Program-made: the position numbers and the translations under genes | Origin: Bacteroides uniformis | GTDB lineage: Bacteria > Bacteroidota > Bacteroidia > Bacteroidales > Bacteroidaceae | Direction: 5' to 3' | DNA length: 64,000 bases | Assembly (NCBI RefSeq): GCF_025147485.1 | Contig: NZ_CP102263.1 | Location: forward strand, 2,431,501-2,495,500 | In this document: in pieces, positions 48,281 through 58,193 of the stretch | Layout: every line of letters starts with the position of its first letter | How positions within the stretch are numbered: position 1 is the stretch's first letter | The notes under the pieces: generated by a model | Databases searched by the model: none | The model's input: the letters and a program-made list of their open reading frames with translations, nothing else | What the model was told of the DNA's origin: nothing

Positions 48281-48353
48281 TTATATTTTGAAATAAAAAC
48301 GTAAGGGAGGGGAAACGTTTGTTTCCCTCTTTTCCTTTAAACAATCTTTTATT

Positions 48354-50489
48354 ATGAAAAACTTTGCCTATTCTATATTAGGCTGTCTATTGCTTTCTTT
48401 GAATGCAGCTTTTGCTCAAAAAACATGGTCGTTTGACGGGCAGGACCCCTTACTTTCCTGTGACGGTAAGTCATTGTTGAATTTGTACACTATAAAGGAA
48501 ATACCAGAATTTGTTACCGGAGTCGAAGGTAAAGCCCTTCGTACAGACGGGTATTCCACTTGGATGGATACAACCACGGAAGGAGATGTTTCGTCGTTGT
48601 CCGGATGGTTTGCTCTGGAATCTTATCCGACGGATACTGCTGCCTTTATGGGAATCAGAGACATGGCAGGAACATCTGTAGCGGTATGTGTAGACCGTTA
48701 TGGTGAGCTGCTGTTGGGAATGGGGCAGAATGGCTCATACTCTTACTGTTCATTAAAGACAAAAGTCGACCGTTTCAAGTGGCTGCATGTGGTCCTTGAT
48801 TTGAGTAATGAATCGGTTTGCTTGAATGGACAGAGGATGAGTGCAGAGGTATGGCCCCGGAACTTGCAGGATGGTGAAATGATGTTTCGGGTAGGTAAGG
48901 ATTTCAGGGAAAAGAAGGTTTGGATGTACGATGTTACGGCTATAAACGGGTTGATTGACGGGATAAGCCTCACTCCCTTTTCCGATGATTCGTCTGCATG
49001 GAGAGACGAGATTGCCTTAGGATTGAAGAAGACTCCGGTTTTGGCTATTCCGGAAACCCGTTTTGCGAAGGACTTCAACCGTCCTCGCTATCATCTGTTG
49101 CCGGCTGCCAACTGGACGAATGAGACGCATGGTTTACTTCTTTATAAAGGTAAATATCATATATTCAATCAGAAGAATGCTTCTGCAATCTTCCTGGGAC
49201 AGATAAATTGGGGACATTTCAGCAGTCCCGATATGCTTCATTGGACGGAGGAAAAGCCGGCTTTGACTCCTGATGCTGCTTATGACAAGAATGGAATATG
49301 GTCCGGGCATGCTGTTATCAATGATGACGGTATCCCCCAGCTGATATACACAGCCGGTGGAGACAAGATGGGAGTGGGTATTGCTTTTCCAAAAGATACT
49401 GCGTTGATAGAATGGGAGAAATATGCGGGTAATCCGGTTATTGCCGAGAAGCCTGCCGGATATACCCGTACGGACATGCGTGACCAGTATGTTTGGAAAG
49501 AGGGTGATGTCTGGTATATGATTATCGGTTTCGGCATTGAGCAGACCGATACACCCCACGGGGCTTTGCTGCTTTATAAATCGGCGGACTTGAAGAGATG
49601 GGATTTTGTACATTTGCTGTTTGAGGGCAATCCGGAAGTGGATGACTCCGGTATTTTCTGGGAAATGCCGGTCTTTAAGAAGATGGGCGGCAAATATGTT
49701 CTTTTGGTGAATAGGGTTCCTCATAAAGGCATACCTGCGCGTTGCCAGTATTGGATAGGAGATTTCAAGAATGAAAAGTTTATACCGGACAACCCAGTCC
49801 CTCAAAATCTGGAGGTCATCAATCGCTTGCTGTCCCCCTCTGTTGTTGAGACTCCGGAAGGGGATGTTGCTGCCATTGCCATTATACCCGATGAAATAGG
49901 AGGGGAGGCCACTTATGAACAAGGATGGGCACATCTCTACAGTATGCCCAGAAGATGGCAGCTGAAAGATGGGAAACTATGCCAAACACCCCATCCCGTG
50001 ATGAAACAATTGCGTGAACAACCGACGGTTTATTCCAGACAGGCATTGACTGCTGCGAAACCGTGCATTGTGAGCAGAAGGGAACATCAGCTTGAAGTCA
50101 AGGCGACTTTTTATCCCGGTGACGCAAAACGGTTTGGATTTACATTGTGTAAGAATCCGGATAATAGCGAATATAGCCTGATTTATTATGATGTGGAGAA
50201 GGAGGAACTTATTGTGGACCAGACGCATTCTTCCTTGCGTGCACACATTCCTTTGAAGATTCGTAAGGATCATTATCGGTTGGATACTGCTAAACCGGTG
50301 GAGATTCGTTTGTTTATTGACGGTTCTGTAGTGGAAGGATTTATTAATAACGAAGATGCGTTCACTACAAGAATCTTCCCTTTGAAAGAAAATAGTACGC
50401 TATTGGAGCTATTCTCTGATGGAAAAACAACGGAAGTTGCTGCCGAAGTTTGGAAACTGAAAGATGTAAAGGTAAAGATGAACTTTTAA
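48354..50489 (+). CDS. Divergent GH32-like protein with altered catalytic motif
   Basis: The 711-residue secreted protein has an N-terminal lectin-like beta-sandwich (about residues 22-240) and a GH32 five-bladed propeller and sandwich. GH32 motifs are changed: the nucleophile motif WMNDPNG becomes WTNETHG (Glu257 in place of Asp), RDP becomes RDQ (Asp377) and WECPD becomes WEMP (Glu437). The spacing of the three sites (120, 60) is close to the family's. It may be an inactive binding protein, or an enzyme of altered chemistry. It starts 73 bases after SusD. Confidence 0.8.
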   Translation: MKNFAYSILGCLLLSLNAAFAQKTWSFDGQDPLLSCDGKSLLNLYTIKEIPEFVTGVEGKALRTDGYSTWMDTTTEGDVSSLSGWFALESYPTDTAAFMGIRDMAGTSVAVCVDRYGELLLGMGQNGSYSYCSLKTKVDRFKWLHVVLDLSNESVCLNGQRMSAEVWPRNLQDGEMMFRVGKDFREKKVWMYDVTAINGLIDGISLTPFSDDSSAWRDEIALGLKKTPVLAIPETRFAKDFNRPRYHLLPAANWTNETHGLLLYKGKYHIFNQKNASAIFLGQINWGHFSSPDMLHWTEEKPALTPDAAYDKNGIWSGHAVINDDGIPQLIYTAGGDKMGVGIAFPKDTALIEWEKYAGNPVIAEKPAGYTRTDMRDQYVWKEGDVWYMIIGFGIEQTDTPHGALLLYKSADLKRWDFVHLLFEGNPEVDDSGIFWEMPVFKKMGGKYVLLVNRVPHKGIPARCQYWIGDFKNEKFIPDNPVPQNLEVINRLLSPSVVETPEGDVAAIAIIPDEIGGEATYEQGWAHLYSMPRRWQLKDGKLCQTPHPVMKQLREQPTVYSRQALTAAKPCIVSRREHQLEVKATFYPGDAKRFGFTLCKNPDNSEYSLIYYDVEKEELIVDQTHSSLRAHIPLKIRKDHYRLDTAKPVEIRLFIDGSVVEGFINNEDAFTTRIFPLKENSTLLELFSDGKTTEVAAEVWKLKDVKVKMNF

Positions 50490-51973
50490 TGAAAATACAG
50501 AAAATGAAGATACCAGCTATATTGGGTGCACTTTTATTGGCAGGAACATTGTCTGCCGGTGCACAAATGAATTCAGACAGTTTATACAAAGAGCCGTATC
50601 GTCCTCAGTATCATTTCAGTCCGGAGAAGGGATGGATTGGTGATCCCTCGGGATTCATGTACTATCAGGGTAAATATCATATGTACTGGTGGGGCAAAGT
50701 CGAATCTACAGATTTGGTACATTACCAACAGATAACCCCTTATGCCATGACCGGAACGGATGACAATATCAGTTACTTCACCGGTTCTGCGGTCATAGAC
50801 AAGAACAACACGGCCGGCTTCGGCAAGGGGGCTTATGTGGCGGCTTACACCGTTTTTGAGAAGGACTCCAAGAAACAGGCGCAGGGCATCTCTTTCAGTC
50901 ATGACGGAAAGACATTTCATTATTATGAAGGTAACCCGGTTCTGGACCTTTGGAGTACGGAATTCAGGGACCCTACCGTCTTCTGGCACGAGCCGACCCA
51001 AAAATGGGTGATGGTTGTAGCCAAGGCCCTGGAGAAGAAAATAAAGTTTTATACCTCTCCTGATTTGAAGAGCTGGACTTGGACCAGTGATTTTGGCCCT
51101 GCCGGTGACAGTGAAAAGTCTTGGGAGTGCCCGGATTTATTCCAGTTGCCGGTTGACGGGGATTCTGACAAGAAAAGGTGGGTGATGGTCGTATCTGTAA
51201 ACTGGGCGCAAGAACAATATTTTATAGGAGACTTCGACGGCACTTCTTTTAAGCTGATGGAGAACCATCCTGCAGAGCCTCTATATGTGGACAAAGGGCT
51301 GGACTTTTATGCATCCCGCACATTTCAGGATTTTGACGGAACGTTGGATTCCAAAATTTCGATGGGCTGGGTTGCAACCTGGGACTATGCACCGGTAGCT
51401 CCATCGAAGTATGGGAAGGGCTTCTGGTCCATTCCCCGTAATCTGGAACTGAAGACATACAAGGAAGGCGTGAGGCTGGTGCAGAAACCGGTGGAACAGT
51501 TGCAAACACTTCGCCATAAGCCTGCATCGGTGAAACGTGCTTTATCGGTGGGAACACAGAGGTTACCCGGCTTTGTTCCCGATGAGAATGTCTACGAACT
51601 CGATGCTTCGTTTTCTACTGACGTATCCAACACCTTTGGCTTGAATTTGTGTGTGGGTGAAGGGCGCAAAGTGGTGGTCAGCTATGATACGGATTCACAT
51701 AATCTGGTGATTGACCGCACCCATTGCTCCGATGTGCAGATTCCTAAATTCAGCCGTATGGCATATGCCAGGGTGGAACCGGTAGATAATAAGATACGTT
51801 TGCATATATTTGTAGACAAATCGAGTATTGAAATCTTTGCCAATGACGGGAAGGATGTATTCACATTATTAACCTATCCGGGCGAGGCTCAAACCGGTAT
51901 CGAACTTTTTGCGCAGAAGAAGGGGACGAAGATGGAGTTGGATGCCTGGATGCTTAAATCAATATGGAGATGA
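50489..51973 (+). CDS. GH32 fructanase-like enzyme (short)
   Basis: The 494-residue secreted GH32 protein has a signal peptide. The nucleophile motif is WIGDPSG (Asp52), the transition-state site FRDP (Asp161) and the acid/base WECPD (Glu213); the propeller is followed by a beta-sandwich. It should cleave beta-fructosidic bonds from chain ends or sucrose/FOS. The changed residues around the nucleophile (I, G, S for M, N, N) suggest a distinct substrate. The start overlaps the preceding stop by 1 base; 50501 is the alternative. Confidence 0.88.
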   Translation: MKIQKMKIPAILGALLLAGTLSAGAQMNSDSLYKEPYRPQYHFSPEKGWIGDPSGFMYYQGKYHMYWWGKVESTDLVHYQQITPYAMTGTDDNISYFTGSAVIDKNNTAGFGKGAYVAAYTVFEKDSKKQAQGISFSHDGKTFHYYEGNPVLDLWSTEFRDPTVFWHEPTQKWVMVVAKALEKKIKFYTSPDLKSWTWTSDFGPAGDSEKSWECPDLFQLPVDGDSDKKRWVMVVSVNWAQEQYFIGDFDGTSFKLMENHPAEPLYVDKGLDFYASRTFQDFDGTLDSKISMGWVATWDYAPVAPSKYGKGFWSIPRNLELKTYKEGVRLVQKPVEQLQTLRHKPASVKRALSVGTQRLPGFVPDENVYELDASFSTDVSNTFGLNLCVGEGRKVVVSYDTDSHNLVIDRTHCSDVQIPKFSRMAYARVEPVDNKIRLHIFVDKSSIEIFANDGKDVFTLLTYPGEAQTGIELFAQKKGTKMELDAWMLKSIWR

Positions 51974-54042
51974 GGAATTTATTGTTTGCATTGCTGCTTT
52001 TGCCTTTGATGGCCTCTTGTGTGAAGGATACGGCACAAGTGACTTTGGACTCTTTGCTGGATGAAATGATATCTGTAGAAGAATCCGCACGTTATCCGCT
52101 GGTGCCATATCGTTGCCTGCAAGTCAGCAGTTATGACCGCTCCTCCGTGTCTCCCGATTCGCCGGGATGGTTTGCCAACAATGATGGCTATGGCATTGTC
52201 TGTACGGATACGGTTGATGGGAGAGTGGAACGTGTGATGTTCGATGAAAAGGGCCCTGGAGCTATTACCCGTATCTGGATAACCACAGTTGACAAGCGTG
52301 GGACTTGGAGATTTTATTTTGATGGCGAAAGTACTCCCGGATGGATAGTTCCTGCCTATGATTTGATGCGTTTCGGAATACCCAGGTTGGGTAGGGGACT
52401 GCTTCAACCCCACACCAGCTATACTCCGGACGGGAAAGGCGGCAATACTCTTTTCCTGCCCATCCCTTTTGCCCGGAGTTGTAAAATTACATTTGAAGAC
52501 GAACCGGGCATTGCGCCTACTCCCAAATACTATCACATCAATTATCGCAAGTATCCCGAAGGAACTTCTGTGGAAACCTTCTCTGCGGCATCCGTAGCCC
52601 GCGTCGGTAAAAAGATTTCAGAGGTAGATGATGCCTTGCTGCATCCTGCATCCCGTTCCGGTTTGCAGGTGGACAAGAAGCGGCAGGTGCTCCAGCCGGG
52701 CGATTCTTTGTGGATTGACCTGCCGCAAGGGGAAAATGCGGTTTATGAAATCAGTTTCCAGCTCGCGAATGCAGATTCTACGGCTTATGCCCAACTGATG
52801 CGCAATCTTATATTTAAGGCTGATTTTGACGGCCGGTCTACGGTTTGGGTTCCTCTTTCGGATTATTCGGGAGGGGGTATGGGTGCTCCGGCTGTTGATA
52901 GCTGGTTCTTGTCTGCAGACGGACAAGGCAAGGTGGTGAGCCGCTGGCTGATGCCCTACAAGACAGAAGGCAGACTATTGTTACAAAATATCTCCGCACA
53001 CACTGCAGACGTGAGTATGGAAGTGGGAACGGCACCTTTGCCATGGGGAGGGCGTTCCCTCTATTTCCATGCTTCCTGGCGCCAGCAGACCGGACTTCCG
53101 GTTTATGAGCGTCCGGATGATGATGCAAATTGCCGGGAGTGGAACTTTGCCACATTGACCGGACGAGGCATATACAAAGGGGATGTCCTGACTCTGTATA
53201 ACCATTCGCGTGCCTGGTACGGAGAAGGGGATGAAAAGATATGGGTAGATGATGATGTTTTTCCATCGCATTTCGGTACCGGAACAGAAGATTACTACAA
53301 TAGTTCGTGGGCTCCGGTCGTAATATTCCAAACGCCTTTTGGTGGCGCACCCCGTGCCGACCAGGCGAGTTCTCACGGTTATAATACATTCTTCCGTACA
53401 AGGAATTTGGACGGTATACCGTTTTCTTCATTATTGCGTTTCGACATTGAATTGTTGAGTTGGGTAAGGGGAACTGTAGATTATGCAACTACCGTTTACT
53501 GGTATGGAGATATGGGAGCGAAAGCTGTTGATACTTCAGGACTTGAGGAAGCAGCCCAAGACTTGCTACCCGTTCCCGGCGATTTATCTAAATATCGAAG
53601 AGAAAATAGCATAGAATTTGAGGAAACAACTCCAATAGCCTCTTCTCCATCCATTCATTTTGACAAGCAGAGTATGCTTGGTTTCGTTGACGGGCAATGG
53701 AGTGGAGGAACCCAACTCTTGTGTATTGGTGGAAAACCGGGTGATTCTGTAGAGTTTGAGTTCAATCAATTGGAAGACTGTCCTTATCAACTGGTGGTGT
53801 ATGCCACGAAAGCTCCTGATTATGGCATAGTTTCTTTTTCCGTAAATGGACAAGATACACATATAAAGTGGGATGGATATGATACAAAAGTTACTCTTTC
53901 TGACCCTATTTCTTTAGGATGCTATAGTCCGGTGCGTGGAGCATTGACTTTGAAAATATCTTTGTCAGGAGCTAACCCAAAAGCTGTTGAGGAGAAGAAT
54001 TTGTTTGGATTAGATGCTATACAACTTATGAAAAAACAATGA
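51970..54042 (+). CDS. GH172-family protein (former DUF2961), putative alpha-fructosidase-type enzyme
   Basis: The 690-residue protein has a lipoprotein signal (LLPLMASC), a GH172 catalytic domain (about residues 40-500) and a C-terminal beta-sandwich (about 530-690). Two Glu, 419 (in YGEGDEK) and 440 (in GTGTEDYY), are 21 residues apart, the spacing I recall for the catalytic pair of the characterised difructose dianhydride I hydrolase/synthase. Known GH172 members act on alpha-D-fructofuranosyl or D-arabinofuranosyl bonds. In a GH32 locus the alpha-fructosyl role is more likely. The start at 51970 overlaps the preceding stop by 4 bases (ATGA). Confidence 0.85.
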   Translation: MRNLLFALLLLPLMASCVKDTAQVTLDSLLDEMISVEESARYPLVPYRCLQVSSYDRSSVSPDSPGWFANNDGYGIVCTDTVDGRVERVMFDEKGPGAITRIWITTVDKRGTWRFYFDGESTPGWIVPAYDLMRFGIPRLGRGLLQPHTSYTPDGKGGNTLFLPIPFARSCKITFEDEPGIAPTPKYYHINYRKYPEGTSVETFSAASVARVGKKISEVDDALLHPASRSGLQVDKKRQVLQPGDSLWIDLPQGENAVYEISFQLANADSTAYAQLMRNLIFKADFDGRSTVWVPLSDYSGGGMGAPAVDSWFLSADGQGKVVSRWLMPYKTEGRLLLQNISAHTADVSMEVGTAPLPWGGRSLYFHASWRQQTGLPVYERPDDDANCREWNFATLTGRGIYKGDVLTLYNHSRAWYGEGDEKIWVDDDVFPSHFGTGTEDYYNSSWAPVVIFQTPFGGAPRADQASSHGYNTFFRTRNLDGIPFSSLLRFDIELLSWVRGTVDYATTVYWYGDMGAKAVDTSGLEEAAQDLLPVPGDLSKYRRENSIEFEETTPIASSPSIHFDKQSMLGFVDGQWSGGTQLLCIGGKPGDSVEFEFNQLEDCPYQLVVYATKAPDYGIVSFSVNGQDTHIKWDGYDTKVTLSDPISLGCYSPVRGALTLKISLSGANPKAVEEKNLFGLDAIQLMKKQ

Positions 54043-54046
54043 TATT

Positions 54047-56227
54047 ATGAAAGAGAGGATACTGATACTTTTACTACTGGCTACTGTTTGTAGTATGCAG
54101 GCACAAAATATTCACATGGCACTACGTCCGGATGATTTACTGATAGATAATTTTGAAGGAGATACTTTTGGAAACTGGATATTGGAAGGAAATGCTTTTG
54201 GCAATTCACCAGTTTCTATGGAACGTTTGTCAATATGGGGGGATAATAGGTTTGAAGGAAATCGGATGGCTTCTAGCTTTGTCAATGGAGATGCCGGTAC
54301 CGGTGTATTGAAGTCACCTCTTTTCAGGATAGAACGCAGATATGTTAATTTTCTGATAGGTGGGGGTGTTGATTATCAGCGGGAGTATGTAGCCCTTTGG
54401 ATTGATGGAAAGGAGGTGAAAAGAAGTACGGGGTATAATAGACGTGTCATGGAATATGAGTCTTGGGATGTTGCTGAATATATGGGAAAAAATGCCCGGA
54501 TTGTTTTAGTGGACCAATCAAAAGAGGGCTGGGGATTTATCAATGCCGACTGTTTCTACCAGTCTGATACCAAATTGGAAAAAGAAATTTTTGCGAAAAG
54601 AATGTTGGTAACTCACCGTTATTTGAATATTCCGGTAAAGATGGGAGCGGTTATAGAACAGATGGATATATGGATTGGTGATAAAATGGTACGTAATATG
54701 GAAGTGGAGCTTGGCGGCGATGAACCTGATTATTGGGTTACATTGGAGGTCAAGGATTGGATTGGGCAAGAATTACGGATAGAGGCGAGTAAGAGTCCTA
54801 ATGTAGAGCAAGCTTTGAATCAATGCTTTTGTTCTGAAACTCCTAAGGAAGAGAACTTGTTTTATAAAGAACCGTTACGTCCTAAAGTACATTTTACTTC
54901 TCGCCGGGGATGGCTGAATGATCCGAATGGTCTGGTTTGGCATGAAGGGGAGTGGCATCTGTTTTATCAGCATAATCCCTATGGCTGTATTTGGGGTAAT
55001 ATGACATGGGGGCATGCTGTGAGCCGGGATTTGGCACATTGGACTGAGTTGGGGGATGTATTACATCCGGACTCGTTGGGACCTATTTTTTCCGGTTCGG
55101 TAGTTGTTGATAAAAAGAATACGCTGGGGTGTCAACAAAATGGAGATACAGTATTGGTTGCTGTTTATACTTCGGCAGGTGGATTCGGGTATCACACCCG
55201 GCATTTGCAACATTCACAAAGTATAGGATATAGTTTGGATAAGGGGCGTAATTGGGTTACTTTTTCCGGTAATCCGGTACTTCCCACGTTGGTCAGGTAC
55301 AATCGTGATCCTAAGGTGACGTGGCATACGCCGACTGGCAGATGGATTATGGTATTGTACTTGGATAAGCAGGAGTATGCTATCTTTTCATCTCCCAATT
55401 TGATGGATTGGACTGAAACGGACCGTTTTAAATTAGAGGGGGCGGATGAGTGTCCCGACTTTTTTGAAATGTCCGTAACCAATGAACCTACTGTCCGGAA
55501 ATGGGTCTTTACCGGGGCGAACAGTACCTATTTGGTTGGGAGTTTTGATGGATATCGTTTTCGGACTGAGACGAAACCTGTAAAAATGGATAGTGGTACA
55601 AACTATTATGCGGTTCAAACATATAGTAATGCACCAGATGACCGAAGAATACAAATAGCATGGATGAACGGAAGTAATTTCCCGGATATGCCTTTCAATC
55701 AACAAATGTCCTTTCCGCGTGAATTAACATTACATCGGGTTGATAAAGGATATGTCTTAAAAAGTATGCCGGTAAATGAACTCGCTTTATTATATGGGAG
55801 AAAGTACATCTGGAAGAGTCTGGTAGTTGAAGAAAAGAATTGTTTCACGACAAAGTTGAATACTCCTGCCTTCTATCTGAAAACGGGTTTTGCTGTAGAT
55901 AGTGTTGATGCGCAGATATTGGCTTTTGATATTAATGGTTTGAATTTGATTTACGATTCTGTCAAACAGATACTCACTGTTGAGAAAGAGAATGGGGAAA
56001 CCTTGAAGCAGATGGTGCTAAAGCCCAATGAAGGAAGAATTGAATTGGATATATTGTCGGATATTGCTTCTGTAGAAATCTTCGTCAATCAAGGAGCACT
56101 GTCTGCTGCTTTCTATCATCTGATTGAAAAAAACACTCCTTCTGTCACCATATCAGTTGAAGGCGGACAAACAAAGTTGAAACAGTTGACAATTCATGAA
56201 TTGAATTCTATGTATGTTCCCCAGTGA
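54047..56227 (+). CDS. GH32 fructanase-like enzyme with N-terminal domain
   Basis: The 726-residue secreted GH32 protein has an N-terminal beta-rich domain (about residues 25-275) before the propeller. The catalytic sites are intact: WLNDPNG (Asp292), NRDP (Asp421) and ECPD (Glu468). It should hydrolyse fructans or fructo-oligosaccharides. The gene appears distinctly AT-richer than its neighbours, which suggests a different origin. It follows the GH172 gene after 4 bases and ends the first transcription unit. Confidence 0.88.
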   Translation: MKERILILLLLATVCSMQAQNIHMALRPDDLLIDNFEGDTFGNWILEGNAFGNSPVSMERLSIWGDNRFEGNRMASSFVNGDAGTGVLKSPLFRIERRYVNFLIGGGVDYQREYVALWIDGKEVKRSTGYNRRVMEYESWDVAEYMGKNARIVLVDQSKEGWGFINADCFYQSDTKLEKEIFAKRMLVTHRYLNIPVKMGAVIEQMDIWIGDKMVRNMEVELGGDEPDYWVTLEVKDWIGQELRIEASKSPNVEQALNQCFCSETPKEENLFYKEPLRPKVHFTSRRGWLNDPNGLVWHEGEWHLFYQHNPYGCIWGNMTWGHAVSRDLAHWTELGDVLHPDSLGPIFSGSVVVDKKNTLGCQQNGDTVLVAVYTSAGGFGYHTRHLQHSQSIGYSLDKGRNWVTFSGNPVLPTLVRYNRDPKVTWHTPTGRWIMVLYLDKQEYAIFSSPNLMDWTETDRFKLEGADECPDFFEMSVTNEPTVRKWVFTGANSTYLVGSFDGYRFRTETKPVKMDSGTNYYAVQTYSNAPDDRRIQIAWMNGSNFPDMPFNQQMSFPRELTLHRVDKGYVLKSMPVNELALLYGRKYIWKSLVVEEKNCFTTKLNTPAFYLKTGFAVDSVDAQILAFDINGLNLIYDSVKQILTVEKENGETLKQMVLKPNEGRIELDILSDIASVEIFVNQGALSAAFYHLIEKNTPSVTISVEGGQTKLKQLTIHELNSMYVPQ

Positions 56228-56255
56228 CATACAGATACCTTTTTAAGGATGGAAT

Positions 56256-56320
56256 GTAACATTTGTAGTATGCTTTGAAACAAAAAAGATAGTCTCCTGC
56301 TGCTTGGTGGCGTATCTTTG
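56256..56320 (+). promoter_or_regulatory. Promoter region of the second fructan transcription unit
   Basis: TATCTTTG (56313-56320) is a clear -7 element 40 bases before the next gene. GTAACATTTGT (56256-56266) lies 46 bases before it and is identical to the copy in the SusC promoter region. The offset between the two positions is 21 bases, two helical turns. Confidence 0.6.
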
Positions 56321-56360
56321 CATGCTAGAAAAACATAATTAATTTAATACCAACAGAAAC

Positions 56361-58175
56361 ATGATTCATTTAAAAGACTTTTGGCGGACAATCAGAAGGA
56401 CGCTTACCGTATTTATATTAGGAACTACCGTGGCTGTCTTCACATGCCAGGCCATAAATCCTCCTTTCGTGATTAAACATCTGGGTGACGGACAGAGTAT
56501 CGTCCAAATTGACGAGCAGAAGAAGTTTTTGCTGCTGCCGGTGGAAGAGGCTTCTCCGGAGGCAAAATTGTATATGATAGCGGACAATGATGTTGTACGC
56601 AGTATGAACGTGCGATTGGCAGTCAATAAGGTTGACTATTTTGTTCCGGTCGATTTGACCGGCTTCGATAATAAACATCTCTCTTTCAACTTCCAGCTTA
56701 TTCCGGATTCGGCCTTATGCTGGGAAGAAATGAAACTGTCGGATGAATTCGATGTTTCGAACCGGGAGAAGTACCGTCCGGTGTATCATTTCAGCCCGGC
56801 TTACGGTTGGATGAATGATCCTAACGGAATGTTCTACAAAGACGGGGTCTACCATTTGTTCTACCAGCATAATCCCTACGGCTCCATGTGGGGGAACATG
56901 CATTGGGGACATGCCACCAGTACGGACCTCGTCACTTGGGAACATCACGGAGATGCTATTTCGCCCGATGCGCTGGGAACAATTTTCAGTGGCTCTTGTG
57001 TTGTCGACAAGGATAATACGGCCGGGTTCGGTGCCGGTGCCGTCATTGCTTTCTATACATCGGCAAGCGACCGCCAAGTGCAGAGCATGGCCTATAGCCT
57101 TGACAACGGAAAGACCTTCAAGAAGTATGCGCGAAATCCCATCCTGACTTCCACGCAGCGCGACTTCCGTGACCCTAAAGTCATCTGGCACGAAGATACC
57201 AAGAAATGGATCATGGTTCTTGCCGTAGGGCAGGAAATGGAGATATACTCTTCTGCCGACCTGAAGAGCTGGACGCTGGAGAGCAAATTCGGTGAAGGAC
57301 AAGGTGCTCACGGCGGAGTCTGGGAGTGTCCCGACCTGCTTGAACTGCCGGTTGAAGGTACGGAACTGAAGAAGTGGGTACTCGTCTGTAACCTCAATCC
57401 GGGTGGACCGTTCGGTGGCTCTGCCACACAATATTTCGTGGGGACATTTGACGGAAAGAGATTCGTGAACGAGTCTCCCGCAGTGACGAAATGGATGGAC
57501 TGGGGAAAAGACCATTATGCAACTGTCACTTGGAGCAATGCTCCTGCAGGACGTGCCATTGCATTGGCATGGATGAGCAACTGGCAATATGCCAACGATG
57601 TGCCCACCCGCCAATACCGTAGTGCCAACTCCGTGCCGCGCGACCTTTCGCTCTATACCTCGGAGGGTGAAACCTATGTAAAGGTAACCCCGTCTCCCGA
57701 ATTGCTGAAACTGAGGGATAAAGGCAGCAAGAAGCGTGCTTTCAAGGTAGACCGCACGTATAATCTGGACAAACTGCTGAATGACAATTCCGGAACGTAT
57801 GAAATCGAAATGACCATCAAGAACAAGGATGCGGATGTGATAGGATTCCAGCTCTTTAACTCGAAAGGCGAGGAGGTGGAGATGTACTATAACCTGGCGG
57901 AAAAGACGTTCACCATGGACCGTACCGAGAGTGGTGAGGTGTCGTTCAGCAAGGACTTCCCTGCAGTGACCGTGGCTCCTGTCGAGGGTGGCAATGAAAT
58001 GAAACTCCGCTTGTTCGTAGACAAGTCGAGCATTGAAGCGTTTGGCAACGACGGACGTTTTGCCATGACAAATCTTGTATTCCCGTCGGAACCTTACAAC
58101 CGCATCAGTTTCTATGCTAAAGGTGGAAGCTGCAATGTCACCTCGTTTACTGTGTACAAACTCGGATTAAAATAA
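56361..58175 (+). CDS. GH32 beta-fructosidase with N-terminal DUF4980-type domain
   Basis: The 604-residue exported protein has an N-terminal domain typical of the exo-fructanases of Bacteroides fructan loci (about residues 30-130), and the GH32 motifs WMNDPNG (Asp153), FRDP (Asp271) and WECPD (Glu322). A C-terminal beta-sandwich follows with RLFVDKSSIEAFGNDG. It would release fructose from sucrose, inulin or levan oligosaccharides in the periplasm. It begins the second transcription unit, ahead of the transporter. Confidence 0.92.
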   Translation: MIHLKDFWRTIRRTLTVFILGTTVAVFTCQAINPPFVIKHLGDGQSIVQIDEQKKFLLLPVEEASPEAKLYMIADNDVVRSMNVRLAVNKVDYFVPVDLTGFDNKHLSFNFQLIPDSALCWEEMKLSDEFDVSNREKYRPVYHFSPAYGWMNDPNGMFYKDGVYHLFYQHNPYGSMWGNMHWGHATSTDLVTWEHHGDAISPDALGTIFSGSCVVDKDNTAGFGAGAVIAFYTSASDRQVQSMAYSLDNGKTFKKYARNPILTSTQRDFRDPKVIWHEDTKKWIMVLAVGQEMEIYSSADLKSWTLESKFGEGQGAHGGVWECPDLLELPVEGTELKKWVLVCNLNPGGPFGGSATQYFVGTFDGKRFVNESPAVTKWMDWGKDHYATVTWSNAPAGRAIALAWMSNWQYANDVPTRQYRSANSVPRDLSLYTSEGETYVKVTPSPELLKLRDKGSKKRAFKVDRTYNLDKLLNDNSGTYEIEMTIKNKDADVIGFQLFNSKGEEVEMYYNLAEKTFTMDRTESGEVSFSKDFPAVTVAPVEGGNEMKLRLFVDKSSIEAFGNDGRFAMTNLVFPSEPYNRISFYAKGGSCNVTSFTVYKLGLK

Positions 58176-58193
58176 CAGATAATAATCTTCAGC

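Noticed and set aside
50450..50488. Upstream extension of the short GH32 gene
   Set aside because: It would precede the signal peptide and overlap the previous gene by 40 bases; the 1-base overlap start is more likely.
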